A stretch of DNA of 64,000 bases from assembly GCF_036370855.1 (NCBI RefSeq), contig NC_088099.1:146647017-146711016 (forward strand), in the 5' to 3' direction. The position numbers and the translations under genes are program-made. The DNA comes from Dromaius novaehollandiae. Its lineage: Eukaryota > Chordata > Aves > Casuariiformes > Dromaiidae. Shown piece by piece: positions 31,942 through 44,069 of the stretch (position 1 is its first letter; each line of letters starts with the position of its first letter). The notes under the pieces were generated by a model. It was given only the letters and a program-made list of their open reading frames with translations. It made no database searches and had not been told where the DNA came from.

Positions 31942-33458
31942 AATGCCTGAAATTTAATCAAGAGAGCTCCGACCACACATCTTTATAATGTAGTGTACAT
32001 GCTAAAAAGGGTTGCTGTCTCTCTCTTTGGTTATGTTGTTAGCCATGAAAGCTTTGATCTGAGTGACAGCAAGGCACACACAGTAGTGAATCTGCTTCCT
32101 AAACTAGAAAACTAGCTTATTAAGACTGTTGCACCTGCATACTGTCTTCCTGAAAGTTCAGAACTGATTTAGCACATTCAGTAAACAGGAGGCCAGGTTT
32201 CCCCTTAGTTACTCCACTGAAGAGCTGTAACAGAGGACAGAATATGGCTCAATTATAGCACTGAACACAACACAAACAGGCTGTAGGAGAAGTTTAGGGA
32301 AAAATCTTTGAACTGTACAAATTTCTCAAGCATACTGCAGTCCTTACAGGCAAATGCCCCCTTGTTTCAGGATCTGTGGATCTATAAAGTCCTAGCTCTT
32401 GTATATTATAGTTCAGTACTAATAAGGAAGTCCGAAGTCCATACGACTGTGCAAATGTTTGTCCATTGTGGATACTGATGTTCAAGTAGCCTTAAAGCTG
32501 CAAAAAGAAAATTAAAGATACTAAGATATTCATATATACCTTAAAGATATTGAGTACTGCATAGGCTGGTCTTCAGCCCAAAAGGTCTCTGTAAAAATAG
32601 CTGATATTTTCACATCAAGGAAATAGTGTTGTGAACTGTGAAAACATGCAGAACTCAACATGCATTATTACTGACTAGGTAATACAAATATTACTGAAGT
32701 GGCAGAGGTATGGGAATGAACATGAACAGCTCTCTAGCCCTGCTGCTCAAATACAACCTCCCCAAATTTCTGAATACAAAGCAAACTCCTTTAAGTTATG
32801 CACACACCTGTATAAAAGATTATAGATGACACCATTACCTTGCTCTTTGGTATTAGTCTCTTATTAAATGTGTATCAGCCTGGGAAATTAGAGCGGCTCT
32901 AAAGTAAAAATCAACCTCACTTGAAGCTGTTACATAGCAATAGAATTAAAGTGCTTTCTTTTTGCCTTTGAAATATATCTTCTACAGCCTATAAATGAAC
33001 AAAATCTATTACTTTCTATTATTGACTTTCCCTAAAATTAAACTAAATCCCAAATGTCAAAACTGATTATAAAAACTTAAATGCACTCTAAAGGACCAGG
33101 AAGGAGAAAAACTTTATATATCATCTAATTTAAAAAGTTCTAATTTCCAGGCTTGAAGGAATTCTGTAAATGATGCGCTGAAGAGCTACAAATCAAGCCT
33201 CTCGTCTCCATTTTATGAAAACATTAGCTAAAAATGTCTTTTTAAATTACAGGTTTTAAAGTCCAATGTTCGATAAGAGAAAATTCCCCTCATTAGTTTT
33301 TATAGACCAAGAGGAAAAAAGTAGTAATTTAGATTTAAAAAGAAAACCAGTAAATCACAAATGATATAAAGTTTACCAATCATTCATTCATAGAAAGCAG
33401 AAACATTTGCTAGACAGCCAGAGAAATTAGAAGAAAAGGTTTTTGAGCTTACTTCTAC

Positions 33459-33695
33459 TTAGATAACCGTAACTTCCCTAGGTTTTCGTTTTACACTCTC
33501 TAGTCGTGTCAGAGGGCGGAAGTTTGTTGACTTCTTGTTTCCTTCTGCAGTATTTAATCGACAGTCTTTCTGTAGGCCTTTTAGAAGCTCCATTAATTCC
33601 CGCTTCTCTAGCTCTGCCTGCTCCAGCTCTTGACGATGCTGTCTCTCTGCTGCCATCAAAGACCGTACATCTGACATCATTCGTGACATCTGACT
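33459..33695 (-). CDS. RING gene terminal coding exon (coiled coil and basic tail)
   Basis: The acceptor is TTGCTTTTCAG at 33696-33697. It encodes SQMSRMMSDVRSLMAAERQH and QAELEKRELMELLKGLQ, then a Lys/Arg-rich tail ending KRKPREVTVI and TAA at 33459-33461. The tail has no counterpart that I recall in NRDP1. Confidence 0.92.
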   Translation of the reverse strand, partial: SQMSRMMSDVRSLMAAERQHRQELEQAELEKRELMELLKGLQKDCRLNTAEGNKKSTNFRPLTRLESVKRKPREVTVI

Positions 33696-36600
33696 CTGAA
33701 AAGCAAACAGAAACTCCCGCAAGAAACAAAGACAAACTCTTTTCTAGTGATGGTGATATGACGGTGAAATGGCCATGCATGCAGGGCAATGGATTCTAAA
33801 GAATAGGCACTATTGAAATTATCTAGCATGTTTTTTGATAGCAGAAAAAATGTAAGCAAGATGAGACACAATCCAGCATTCACCTTCTGAGATGGTCTTG
33901 TTTCAATGATTCCAATAGAGTTTTCCCAAGAAGTACAAATAGTTTCCTATAAAGTGTAATATCTGACAGTAGATTCACCTGGTTGCCGCGTAAATTTTGT
34001 ATTTCAAGACTCCAACCAAAATAAGGTTTTGGTTATGTTCAGATACATTCTTCAAGGATTTATAATCAAATCTCATAAGAAGAAAAATGTAACCTACACA
34101 ATATCTCGAGTGCTTTGGGCTTTAAAAATCATTATTTATTCTGTGATATAGTAAGAACTGAATGAATGACAAAAATAATCAAATAACAAGCAAAGGCTAT
34201 ATTAATTTCACTGTGTAAGTCTCCAACCCTTTCACCACAGTTGAACCATACTGTAAGTATCACGGTCTACAGTAGGGCTTTTGTGTCAGTATTGGATTAA
34301 GCTACTTTGGACAGCACTAAAACAGGAGCTGGATTTTTAATTACATCCAGTTTGTGAAACACACTCTACATCTGAGCTTCAGACTGATTTACTGACATGT
34401 TATGTGTACACAGAACAAAACAGTCCAGGCTATCCAGGCAAGCTCCAAATGAATCTGAAGAAGATCAGCTGCACTAGTGCAGCACTCAGCCTGCTTCTCA
34501 ACAGAACTTATCAGCCTAGGCAAAGCACTGTGCTAATAGCTGTATTGTTTCCCATATTTAATGGGAACTCTTATCTCTATGAAATTCTACATTTACGAAA
34601 TGTAAAAAGAAATGCAAGTTTCTTTGCACAGAAAAAAAAAATGGAGACTTCTACTGGGAAGAGCAAAAAAAGATAAACTATTAGGAGAAAAAAAAAGAGA
34701 GAAGAAAATGATCATATCTACCTTTAGTTCTTCAATTTCATTTTGCAGAATACTCTCTTTCTGGACCATGTGTCTTCTCTGTGAATCTAATCTTGACTCC
34801 ATCTCATGCTTTGCCTCCTCCACTCTGCAGATCATTTCTGACCTAAAGAAAAAAAAAAACTTATTTCTCCTTTTAAATCTTGTAAATATGGCAAAAATAA
34901 ATTTTCAAATTCCAGAAAGATTTCTTGCAACCAAACAGCCTGAACCAATTCCCATCATACTCTAAATGACCCTGCTCATTCTTGCTGCTCATCATGCAGT
35001 ATTCAGTAGCCTTTTTCCCAGCCAGAATGGTCCAGTCAAAAACACACTAACATCAAAAAAGAGTGTTCGGTGCCCAAATGCAACAACAATGGACTACATA
35101 TATAAGTGACAACTCTATCATATTACTTAAAAAATTCTAAGAGCTCAAGATCATGTATGTTGAGCCTTAAATGATTTATTGCCTTTTACCTATAGCATAC
35201 ACTTGGTTAATACTACTAAGCATATGTAGTCAAGATAAAAATTGTGAGTACTATAGTATCTGTAAACATGTAATCTTGTCATTTTTAGGGTGGACATTAA
35301 ATAATAGGATATACTAAACTATTATAACCTAATCATAGTGAAAAACTGTTACTACATTAACCTTTTGAGTTTAGGAAGTAGGCAAGCTAGCATCCTTATT
35401 AGCAGAATTCCTTTGTGTCTCAATGCATTTAAAAAAAGTTTTCAGCCTGACTTCACAGCAATGTTCAAGAGCACAGGACTTAAAGAACAAGTTAAAAGAG
35501 AGAAATGAGAAAGAACATGGAAAAAACAGTCCAAATGGAACATTATGGAAAGGAAAAGCTAGAGTAACATATATAAGAAGAAAAAGAAGAGGTTGGAAAG
35601 AACTGGCATATTCACTGACCTGCCATGATTTTAATCAAAATTTAAAACTAGATTCTCAGAGGGAGAATCTAGTAGAGAGAGACTACAGAGTGGAGAGAGA
35701 GATTCTCTACCAGTTGGTATCTGCCTTTAACTGCCATAACGATTAGAGATTTTTATTTTCAAGGCTTTTAAAAAAATATAAAATGTAATTATAAAATAAT
35801 ACGACTCTGCCTCCATACCAGGCAAAGGGAAAAGTGAAACTGTTAGCTTCAGTTTAGTTCCTGGTAGGTATTTTGTCATTTTATGTTGTCAGTTCACAAT
35901 TTTATTCAATTGCTGCCAATAGTCTTTTAAGATTTGTAATGACTTGGACAAAAGAACAACAGCAAAAAAGTCAAAACAGTGAGTTTAAAGACTGCACTGA
36001 TATATAAAAATACTCTGGCCCATTAATATCAACTGGTTAATGGATTATTTAACAAATACCAGAATCCAGTGCTAGTATTTGAAACGCCCTATGCAGTGGC
36101 TTTAGGCTCAGATTAATACAAACACCAAAGAAATAGAAGATTTGTACCGTAGTAGTTCTAGTTCAGTTCTTAGCTCTGCTACACAATTATGCTGTGTGTC
36201 TTCCGCGCTGAGAATGGTGTAACCACAACCATTGGGGCATTCACGGCTCCGATATTCGCACACTGCCAAATGGCCATCTAAGTTACGTCGTTCAATCTGA
36301 ACTGTACAACCTGAACAAGGAACAGTAAGGTAAGTCAGCTGTTTCAACAAAAGTATTTTAGTTAATTCCAAATAAAAACACTCAAGCAAGCAAGCCACAA
36401 TATCTTGAGCTAAGCAACTGTCAATCTGTTCAAGCAATGAAAAAAAGTCATTTCTTTAGAATATGGATTGAGATCATTATAACACACATACTAGTAATAA
36501 TACACATTCTATGAGTCTTACCAATGGTAGGTATTTTTTTTATAACTTATTGTCACTAATCTAGCATTAGTGCAACTTCAGTAATGACAGCACTGATGTC

Positions 36601-39600
36601 AAGCTGAGACTATAGCAGCTTGCCTGCACTTCTTCAGTTCAAATCATTGCAGTCTGGCGTAGAAGAATGAAAATGTGTTAAAAAAAAAAAAAAAAAAAAA
36701 AAAGTAGACCTCAAAAATAGAAAGGAAGTGTAAGGACACATAGTAAACCAGTGGGTGAGCTGGAATGGAACATTGTTTTCCTGACCATTGATTTTGGGTA
36801 TGACATACTAGACCACAGAAATAGTTTAGAACATTTATTTATCTTTAAGAACCAGTTGCAAAAATAGAAGCATTTACACAAAAATTCTAGGACACAAACT
36901 TTACAAATCTGAGGTGACTAAAAACAAAATGTGGAGAACCAAAAAAGAACACCACATAAACTGCTGCCATGTTTAACACACTAAACTTTGAAGTTTGTAG
37001 TCTTAATCTTAGACAATGTTTGCTGTAGTATATATTTTTAGCTTGCATTTCATTTAAAGATAAAAGAGATGTAAGAAAACTGAAAGAAACAATAGCACAA
37101 TGAAACTTGTCAACAAACTATTCCAGAAAATTACAAAAGACAGCTCTCTAATGGAGATTTACTAATAAATATTATGATATTTAATTGAGGTTCTTTAGTA
37201 AATACTCTGATGTACTTTTGAGAGAGTTCAAGGTATTTAAGAATCCTCAGTCCCCAGAACATAATGCATCAGAGCTAATGTGTGGTAACTGTATAAATGC
37301 TACTAATCAGGCAGAAAATAAACCCGGTTAATTTAAAGCATCTACAATAGTTGCTTACTGCTGAGAGAAATGTTAACTTCCAGTAGAGCAATACTAGCAC
37401 CTTAATCTTCTCATTATTAATTACAATGGCAGACTTGACTATGCCCTTTGCATCATTTATTAGAAATTAAATCTGCCTAGTAACACAGCCTTTTGAATAA
37501 AGCTGACCAGGAAGCTTTAACAGTATGTTTCTTCCTCAGGAAATGCAGGTTTGTTTAAAATAAAGACATGAACATACCAATTCTGACAAACTTCAGTTCA
37601 AAAAAATTCTCACATACAAGATAAGTTCTTGCTAAAACTGAGAGAAAGTGAGTGACTGCGCATGAAGGCTACATACCTAGGCAATTGGGTGTTTTAAAAA
37701 TAAATGACGGCCTTTAAGCATGTGACTTCTGTAGATGCTAATACATTGACTCAGTCACAACAATAAACGGTCAAAGCTGAAAGACACACTAGTAACTTGA
37801 CAAAAAGTAAAAGAAATGCACTAGTACATTTTGGCAAATCTGAAGTCAATCTTTCTGATTCAAATTAGCTATTGGATAAGAAATTGTTGCTCATGATCAG
37901 GATTGCCACAAATTAGGAATAAATTTTGTACAAAGATTGCTGCAAGGAGTACTAATGCTTTGACTTTCTGTTTAGCTCTTTTTGTATGTTTGCTGAACAG
38001 CAGCACTCATGCACCAATGATTGTGTCCATACAGAGAGGTGCCAGCGGTAGTACCTACTTGCCTCTGCCGAAAGAATATTTTCTTGGCTCATTTTGGTCT
38101 AGCATTCAGAAATCATGCAGAGTTCAACTCAGAAGCAAATGAATGGCCATTTTTGCCATTCTGTTGGACAAAAGATGACAAATACATGTTCTCAGAATAA
38201 AGATGATTTAACTTCTTTGAATATTACTCACCAGCATTGGAGCAAAGTATCTGACTGTATTCACATTCCCTTTCATGCCTGTCTATAGATTCTAGAGAAC
38301 AAACCATTTCACAGCCATACTCTCTGTTTTTGCAGTGTAGCTGAAGACGGTTTAAATCATTTTTCATATATCTATGTGCAAAAAACAAAAAACAAAAAAC
38401 CCCACTTGGATGGAGAATACATTATTGAAAATCTGTATTTTCTACTTTCAGGAAGAGAAAGTGGAACTGTAATTTCCATGAGGAAAACTGATGAATAATG
38501 TGCCTAAATTTTTTTTTTAGCATTCAAGTGACCATACTGAAAGAAAACATGGAAGACCATGTTGGCTTAAAAGAGAGAAACAACGTTAATGGAAAAGTTA
38601 ATCTCCAAAATTAACCATGCAAATGAATTTCTGAATAAAGTTTTAACTGTATCCTTTAATTAGCTCAGCAGATAATAATAATAATAAGTGCTTAGGCTAC
38701 AGTTCAACAGTCATTCACTATTTAACTTTTTTGTTTCCAAACACGTCAAACTAAATTGACTACAATAAGCACAGACAATACAAAGTATAAATTGTACTTT
38801 GGGACTTTATCCACATTGTACTTCAACTTTCCATACAGTATAATCTCATTACTGATAAAAATCATGGGAATACCAGAGTTAAAACTCTCAGTAAAAGGAA
38901 TTAAATTAAGCATAACATAATTTGTTAATTTGCTTGAGCAAGATTAGAAAACACAGGGGTTAAAGACCCAGCAGTGTCTTCTGATGAAACTGTGTGCTGG
39001 CAATAGCAGGAATTGCAGAAAAGTGACTTGTGAAAACAGCCTGCTTTGTGTGACAAGGACCAAGACAGATACTCCGATGGCTAAAGACCATTTTTTTAAA
39101 AGGGATTTTGAAGCAAATAGTATTATTTATATCTACAGGAACCCATTCATTACAAACCCTACTACAAAAATATTGTAGCACAGCTGAGCAGAAAAACTAA
39201 AGATATACAATGTTTAGTGACTGTTGCTGTCAAGAGCTGCATTGCCTGGTTTCTCTAGAAGAGATAGGAAAGTATTTTGGTGCTGTAAAAGAGATTCAGA
39301 ATAATACCCAGAAAGATATCTACAATCAACACTCACAATATAAAAAGGTGGAGAACAAACTAAGCGTTCTATCCATTCTGAATACCTCAAAAGTCAGTTA
39401 GAATAAATAGAAAATGTTAATGTTCTCATCCAAGTGATCAGTTTCTGCCACAGGCATATTGAGTAAGTATAATTTGAGTGACAGTAAATGAGAAGAGATG
39501 AAGCTCTGCAGGCAAATTGAGAAATCCTATATTTATACAATTTCAACATAGAGGGATTGTTGTATACCTGTAGAGAGGTCGTAGCAAAGATACATCAAGC

Positions 39601-39773
39601 GTTTGTCTGTCTTCAGGGCAGTTACTGTGATGAATGAGCCATCCATGTATACAAGCAGTACAGAAAGCATGCTCACACGGAGCCTGTAATGGATCTTCTA
39701 ACACATCTCGGCAGATGGAGCATAAAAGTCCTTCGTTAACATAGCCAACAAAACGCTCAATATCATAGCCCAT
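33459..39773 (-). CDS. RING and TRAF-type zinc-finger protein, NRDP1/RNF41- and RNF151-like, predicted E3 ubiquitin ligase
   Basis: Coding exons, in transcript order: 39773-39568, 38371-38232, 36310-36148, 34842-34722, 33695-33459. They total 867 nt, or 288 residues plus TAA, with all phases continuous. The RING at residues 18-55 has C18-x2-C21, C33-x-H35, C38-x2-C41 and C52-x2-D55. The Asp as last zinc ligand is the pattern I recall for NRDP1. Residues 78-158 hold TRAF-type zinc fingers: C82/C89 to H101/C105, C112/C117 to H129/C133, and C140/C144 to H156/C158. Residues about 160-262 are charged and heptad-like (coiled coil), and the tail is basic. NRDP1 is about 317 residues with a globular USP8-binding C-terminus, which is absent here. 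The start is supported by an in-frame TGA at 39789-39791 and a strong context (A at -3, G at +4). Substrate and orthology are unknown. It is convergent with VIRMA and divergent from RAD54B. Confidence 0.9.
33696..34721 (-). other. RING gene intron before the terminal exon
   Basis: 1.0 kb of AT-rich sequence. Nothing else was recognised. Confidence 0.7.
34722..34842 (-). CDS. RING gene exon 5 (coiled coil)
   Basis: A 121-bp exon with acceptor CTTTAG after a long T tract and donor GTAGAT. It encodes SEMICRVEEAKHEMESRLDS and QKESILQNEIEELK, a charged heptad-type helix. It ends in phase 0. Confidence 0.9.
34843..36147 (-). other. RING gene intron 4
   Basis: 1.3 kb. It includes a GA-rich patch near 35648-35705 (GGGAGAATCTAGTAGAGAGA and neighbours) and a chance plus-strand ORF of 107 codons with biased Lys/Arg content. 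No repeat family was recognised. Confidence 0.65.
36148..36310 (-). CDS. RING gene exon 4 (second and third zinc fingers)
   Basis: A 163-bp exon with acceptor TTGTTCAG and donor GTACAA. It encodes CTVQIERRNLDGHLAVCEYR and ECPNGCGYTILSAEDTQHNC, then the start of the coiled coil (VAELRTELELLR). Confidence 0.93.
36311..38231 (-). other. RING gene intron 3
   Basis: 1.9 kb of AT-rich sequence with an A homopolymer of about 24 bases at 36680-36703. Nothing else was recognised. Confidence 0.7.
36680..36703 (+). repeat. Poly-A tract
   Basis: An uninterrupted A run in an intron of the minus-strand RING gene. Confidence 0.85.
38232..38371 (-). CDS. RING gene exon 3 (first TRAF-type zinc finger)
   Basis: A 140-bp exon with acceptor GCACATAG and donor GTGAGT. 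It encodes YMKNDLNRLQLHCKNREYGC and SLESIDRHERECEYSQILC. No ATG-initiated ORF of useful size covers it; it is supported by splice sites, phase and the Cys/His spacing. Confidence 0.92.
38372..39567 (-). other. RING gene intron 2
   Basis: 1.2 kb with a short AAC-rich run near 38381-38400 and an ATA repeat near 38675-38688. Nothing else was recognised. Confidence 0.65.
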
Positions 39774-39793
39774 GCTTTCCGCACACTTTCAAC
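39568..39793 (-). CDS. RING gene exon 2 (ATG and RING domain)
   Basis: The acceptor is TTTTAATAG, followed by 20 bases of 5' UTR, ATG at 39771-39773, then 206 coding bases. It encodes MGYDIERF, LLCSICRDVLEDPLQAPCEH and AFCTACIHGWLIHHSNCPED, ending LLRPLYR across the splice. The donor CTACAG|GTATAC fits consensus. Coding starts at 39773; the upstream bases are UTR. Confidence 0.93.
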
Positions 39794-41969
39794 CTATTAA
39801 AACAACATACAGAAAAAAAAAATTAATCCTGAATCCACAGAGCTAGATCCACAATGGGCCTGGAAGCAGTTAGAGAAATCTGGAGAACTTCAGGTGCAAA
39901 CTTAGTTGGTGAGAATGAGAACACTTATATATTTTGGAGACTTCAATATCTACGTGAGAATTTGCTAGACTTCAGCATTCTAGTTTTGTATCAAGATTTT
40001 CTGAATGCTGAAAGCAAAGACATAAGCAGATACATAATCCTTGCTTGTTCTGAATTCTGCTACAGAACATGGTTCTCATGGCCATTGTGAAACATACAGT
40101 TTCTATTTACCTGAATTCTACCTGAAGTAGAAACATCAAAATGTTCAAATGGAAGTGCTTGCTTTCTATTTCATTGCCTTTTATACGCCTAACAAACCTA
40201 AAAATAGTATCCCTACAAATAACAGCTGCGGTACTTTCAGCCAGCAGATTCTGTATTTTATGTTGCTTTCATACTGAAAAAAACAAAAACCCTAAGATTC
40301 TCTATTCACTCTAGACTTCCATTCCAGAAGGAACAGCATGAAATCTCCACATGCCTAGAGAAGTACACAATCTTCAGGAAGAAAAAGAAGCCAGAACCGC
40401 AGCTAACCTTAAAACATGTTCTCCTTCAGGGTCTGTTTTTATAATACTGATTGCCTTTTAAACTGACATGAAAGTTTTGTGAAGAAGAAGTAATAAGCAA
40501 TCTGCCTTTATTAAAATCCTATCAGGAAAAACTTACTAGAATTTGGTAAGACTCCACAGTACTCACTTAAAAGGACAGTGTTTTAGCCTTTGCATTTCTC
40601 TTAATCATATAAGCTTACTTTTCCAACCCCACTGAGACTCATAAAACAGGTTTTCATTATTTTTGAGGTTTTCTAAATAAAATGGAAAAGCAGGAAATCC
40701 TACCTTTTTAGATTTAACTACATAAATACCTAATTTGTCCAAAGACTTCAGAAACAGTTTTCAGATCAGCAACATAGTAGTACTTCCTTCCTTCAGTTTC
40801 TCTTCACTGCTTTATTATGTCTATGAGAAAATTAAAAAGAATAAGACTCAGCTGCATCCCCTGAGTCCTATGTCTAACCAGCTAGCTGAGGAATAGAATA
40901 CTGTCCTAACAGCCCATTAAAACAAAGCTTTCAGAAGCATGTCACTGTGAAACCTACCACTGAACACAAGAGATTCGACTAGAAAAATTCAAGAGTGCTA
41001 ACATAATGTTTTTAGGAAGTGTCTGGCGTTTTAAGACAATGGATCTAGGTAGTAAGTGAAATGTTTGCAAGACAAAGTTATAACCACAAACTGTTATAAT
41101 AATAGATTTTTAAAGTTATTTCTGCCAAACCATACTTTCCAAGGTGCTGATTTATAGATAGAATTAAACAGAACAATGTAAAACAAGTAAAAAAAATGCT
41201 GGGAATAGATACACCTTGGTTGTAACTGGCATTAGATCAGTGTTGCTGAAAGCCCGTATTAGTCTTTTTATTATCACTAGTAATATATTTGAGACATGAA
41301 AAGGGTAAAACAAAACAAAACAAAACATATTTTTCCAGAGTGGTTTACTTTAGAAAAACACAGTAAGGACAGTTCTTCCTTTCCATTTTAATTCCCATTG
41401 TGATTTCTGTACCTTAAAAGAAATCTCAAAGTCAGGACTGTCAGGAAAGTCAGGACTTGAAACTGTTAACTTCTCATTATAAATAAAAACTAACTGTGGG
41501 AATCCCAACAGAATTGAAAGCTCTGACATAGGTGTAGTGAACTTCACAGCTAGATAAAGCAAGAGATTAGAAACAGGTATTTACCTACATTAGAGAGAGA
41601 TGTTTTTTTCAGAGAATGAAATAGCTTTAGAGTTTTCCATGGTCAGAGGCCTTTTTTTTTCTTTTTGCCAAACAAACAAACAAAAAAAGTGGAACTTGGC
41701 AAACATTGTTCTCCCTGCCACATTCTTACTCCAAAGCATACTTCCACACAGAACAGTGGGAGGAAAAAACAAACAACCAGAAACCCTACCTATGGAAGTG
41801 AGCCAGAAAGTATGAATCAGTTTGACTGTCCAAGATTAAATGTAGAGATTAATTAAAACTTGAGGAATACAGTATTTCAAAGCTTGCAGCAGTGTCCATA
41901 TATGTTTAATATAAATGTTTGTAATCTTAAAAAAAATTACCTTCCTTGTAAAAATCTGGCAGATTTACA

Positions 41970-42130
41970 GAGTAGGGTATTCTTTTACAGATGAGGAAAC
42001 CAATCCATAGAAAACTAATGTGCCTTGGGTTATATAAAGCCAGTAAAAGAACATCTTCCCCACATCACTTAACCCCACTGATAACCAGTTCTTTTCATAC
42101 TGTTGTTTTCTTGTATGCTTTTATAGGTCT
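41970..42130 (+). mobile_element. MIR-type SINE remnant
   Basis: The phrase TTTTACAGATGAGGAAACCA (41980-41999), then TGTGCCTTGGGTTATATAAA and GCCAGTAAAAGAAC further on, follow the MIR core 'attttacagatgaggaaactgaggca...cttgcccaaggtcacacagctagtaag' in order and spacing. It is strongly diverged, as expected for an ancient amniote SINE. The ends are approximate. Confidence 0.6.
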
Positions 42131-44047
42131 CCTGCAAAGACAGGAAGTTCAGGACTTTGCTAGTTCAGGGTGAACATAACAAGCACTAGCTTTGCACAAA
42201 GCTGTGATTGTAAGGACAGGCCAACAAGGAACACAATACAAAGTTTAGAAAGTGAAAAACAATGCTAATCATTAGCAGAATGTGAAGTCAAGTACTAGCT
42301 CCCAGTACTAATGTTATCATTGAAACATACTGTATGTTTCTACTGGAGGAGAGCTTACTGGCACATGTACATTCTGCCATTTGAATGGTGAGCCTAAAAT
42401 TTTGGTTTGGCTTGGATCCCAGAGGATCCAGCTTTTAGAATATTTTCATAGAGATAAATATTTTTAAATAGAACTGTATATATTTTTGCTGTCCTAGAGT
42501 TTCTGTACTAATGGAACCATGGAGGTAGTAAGTTATATTTAGCAGATGCTTTGCTGAGATCTGAACACTAAGCCTTCAAGACATCCTTTGGCTTATTTTA
42601 GCATGTTTGATGACTATCAGAATGGAGGAAAGAATATTTGCATCAAGTAGGAAACAAAAATTTCATTTGAACTTGACATAAAAATGAAGTGTCTCAAATA
42701 CATATACGAAAAACCTCAAACCAAAAGAGAGTTTAAATAGAAGGTGGATGGGAACTTTGAGGTAAATGATACACTTGAGGTGTTTTTGATGAAAACTTCA
42801 GTAAGTTTTAAAGACCGATACTGTAGCAGCACCTACACAATGCCAGGATCCTTGTGGCTGATATAATGAGTCAAAGCATGTTTTCACTCTGAAACCTAAG
42901 ACGACGTCTTTCACTGAAGTCCCTGTCATGCCCTGGAAATGTTTTACCTTCTGCCAACTTCAAGAGATGTACATCAGTGAGGAGACAAGCAGAAGGAGAG
43001 CAGCAGATATATGCCAACCTATCTAGCAGTACAGACTGCTTATTTCAACCAAACAAATTGCATCAGTTTCAACTTCTATTCTTCCCCAGCGATCTTTCTT
43101 TTCTTGACTTTGACCTCAAAGCCTCTTCTCATGCTTTGGTAGCATTTCCAAACCTTGTCTTGCCTTTGCTTTCTCTAGTCCTCAAGTTTGCCCATCGCCT
43201 GGCTGTTGCCAGCAACAGTGTCCCCAAGGATGTGGAATTTGCAGATGCTAAACCTAGAAGGCAAGAGAAGACAAACTATGACATGTTGCTTGGTTTCCGT
43301 TGTTTCAAATATATTTTATCTCTCCCTCCAGTTTTTGACGTGCCACAGTCTCTCCTCATACCGGAGATATTACATCCTTTTCTAGTAGCTGTCACCGTGT
43401 TGTCTGCAGATACACATCCACACCAGCCTTGGTGTGGGCTATGGCCTGCATTGCCTTTGCACAGATTTTGCAAACATATAACAGCAGAAAGAGGAAGGAT
43501 GGGATGCAGTTCCCAAATAATTAATGGCATAGCTTGCCAAATGTCTGGCACTAATCAAGGACACTACATTGGAAATCAAGACAATGAAATCAGATTAATG
43601 ACTTGCATTTTTTCTTCTGCACTAGTATCTAATTTTGGAAAAAAAATGTTCTTGTTCCAGGTGGTAAAATAAAGCAAAACTGTTTGAAAGGCTGGAAGGA
43701 GTCATGAATCATTGGACGTGTAGCGCTAAGATAGCACTTCTACAAGTCCCATGTGAATAGGAGAAGAGCGATTTATGCAGGGCTCAGTGATGAGGTGACA
43801 TTAAGATTCTGCTAAAACCCACTACTGCTGCTGCTTCTATTTTCACAAGTGGTTACGGTCAAAAATATACTGTGCTTTAAATCCTCCTATGTAGCAACAT
43901 TTTAGAGTGTCTTATGCCATTGTCAGTCACTGTAACCCAGTTTAAGCCAGCAATAATGTCAAAAGAAGTAGCCTCACCCATTCAACCGTGACAGCAAAAG
44001 CTTGATGAATTGTGGGGATAATTGACCTGGTTTAAGACTGAACTGGT

Positions 44048-44069
44048 AAAAAAAAAAAAAAAAAAAAAA
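44048..44069 (+). repeat. Poly-A tract
   Basis: An A run of about 22 bases in RING gene intron 1. No adjacent retroelement was recognised. Confidence 0.8.

Larger units (their letters stand above)
28757..33458 (-). other. Candidate 3' UTR and downstream region of the RING gene
   Basis: No coding exon was found here. On the minus strand several AATAAA hexamers could end the RING transcript, at 31936-31941, 28957-28962 and 28778-28783. The 3' UTR length therefore cannot be fixed from sequence and may be about 1.5 kb or up to 4.7 kb. Confidence 0.4.
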
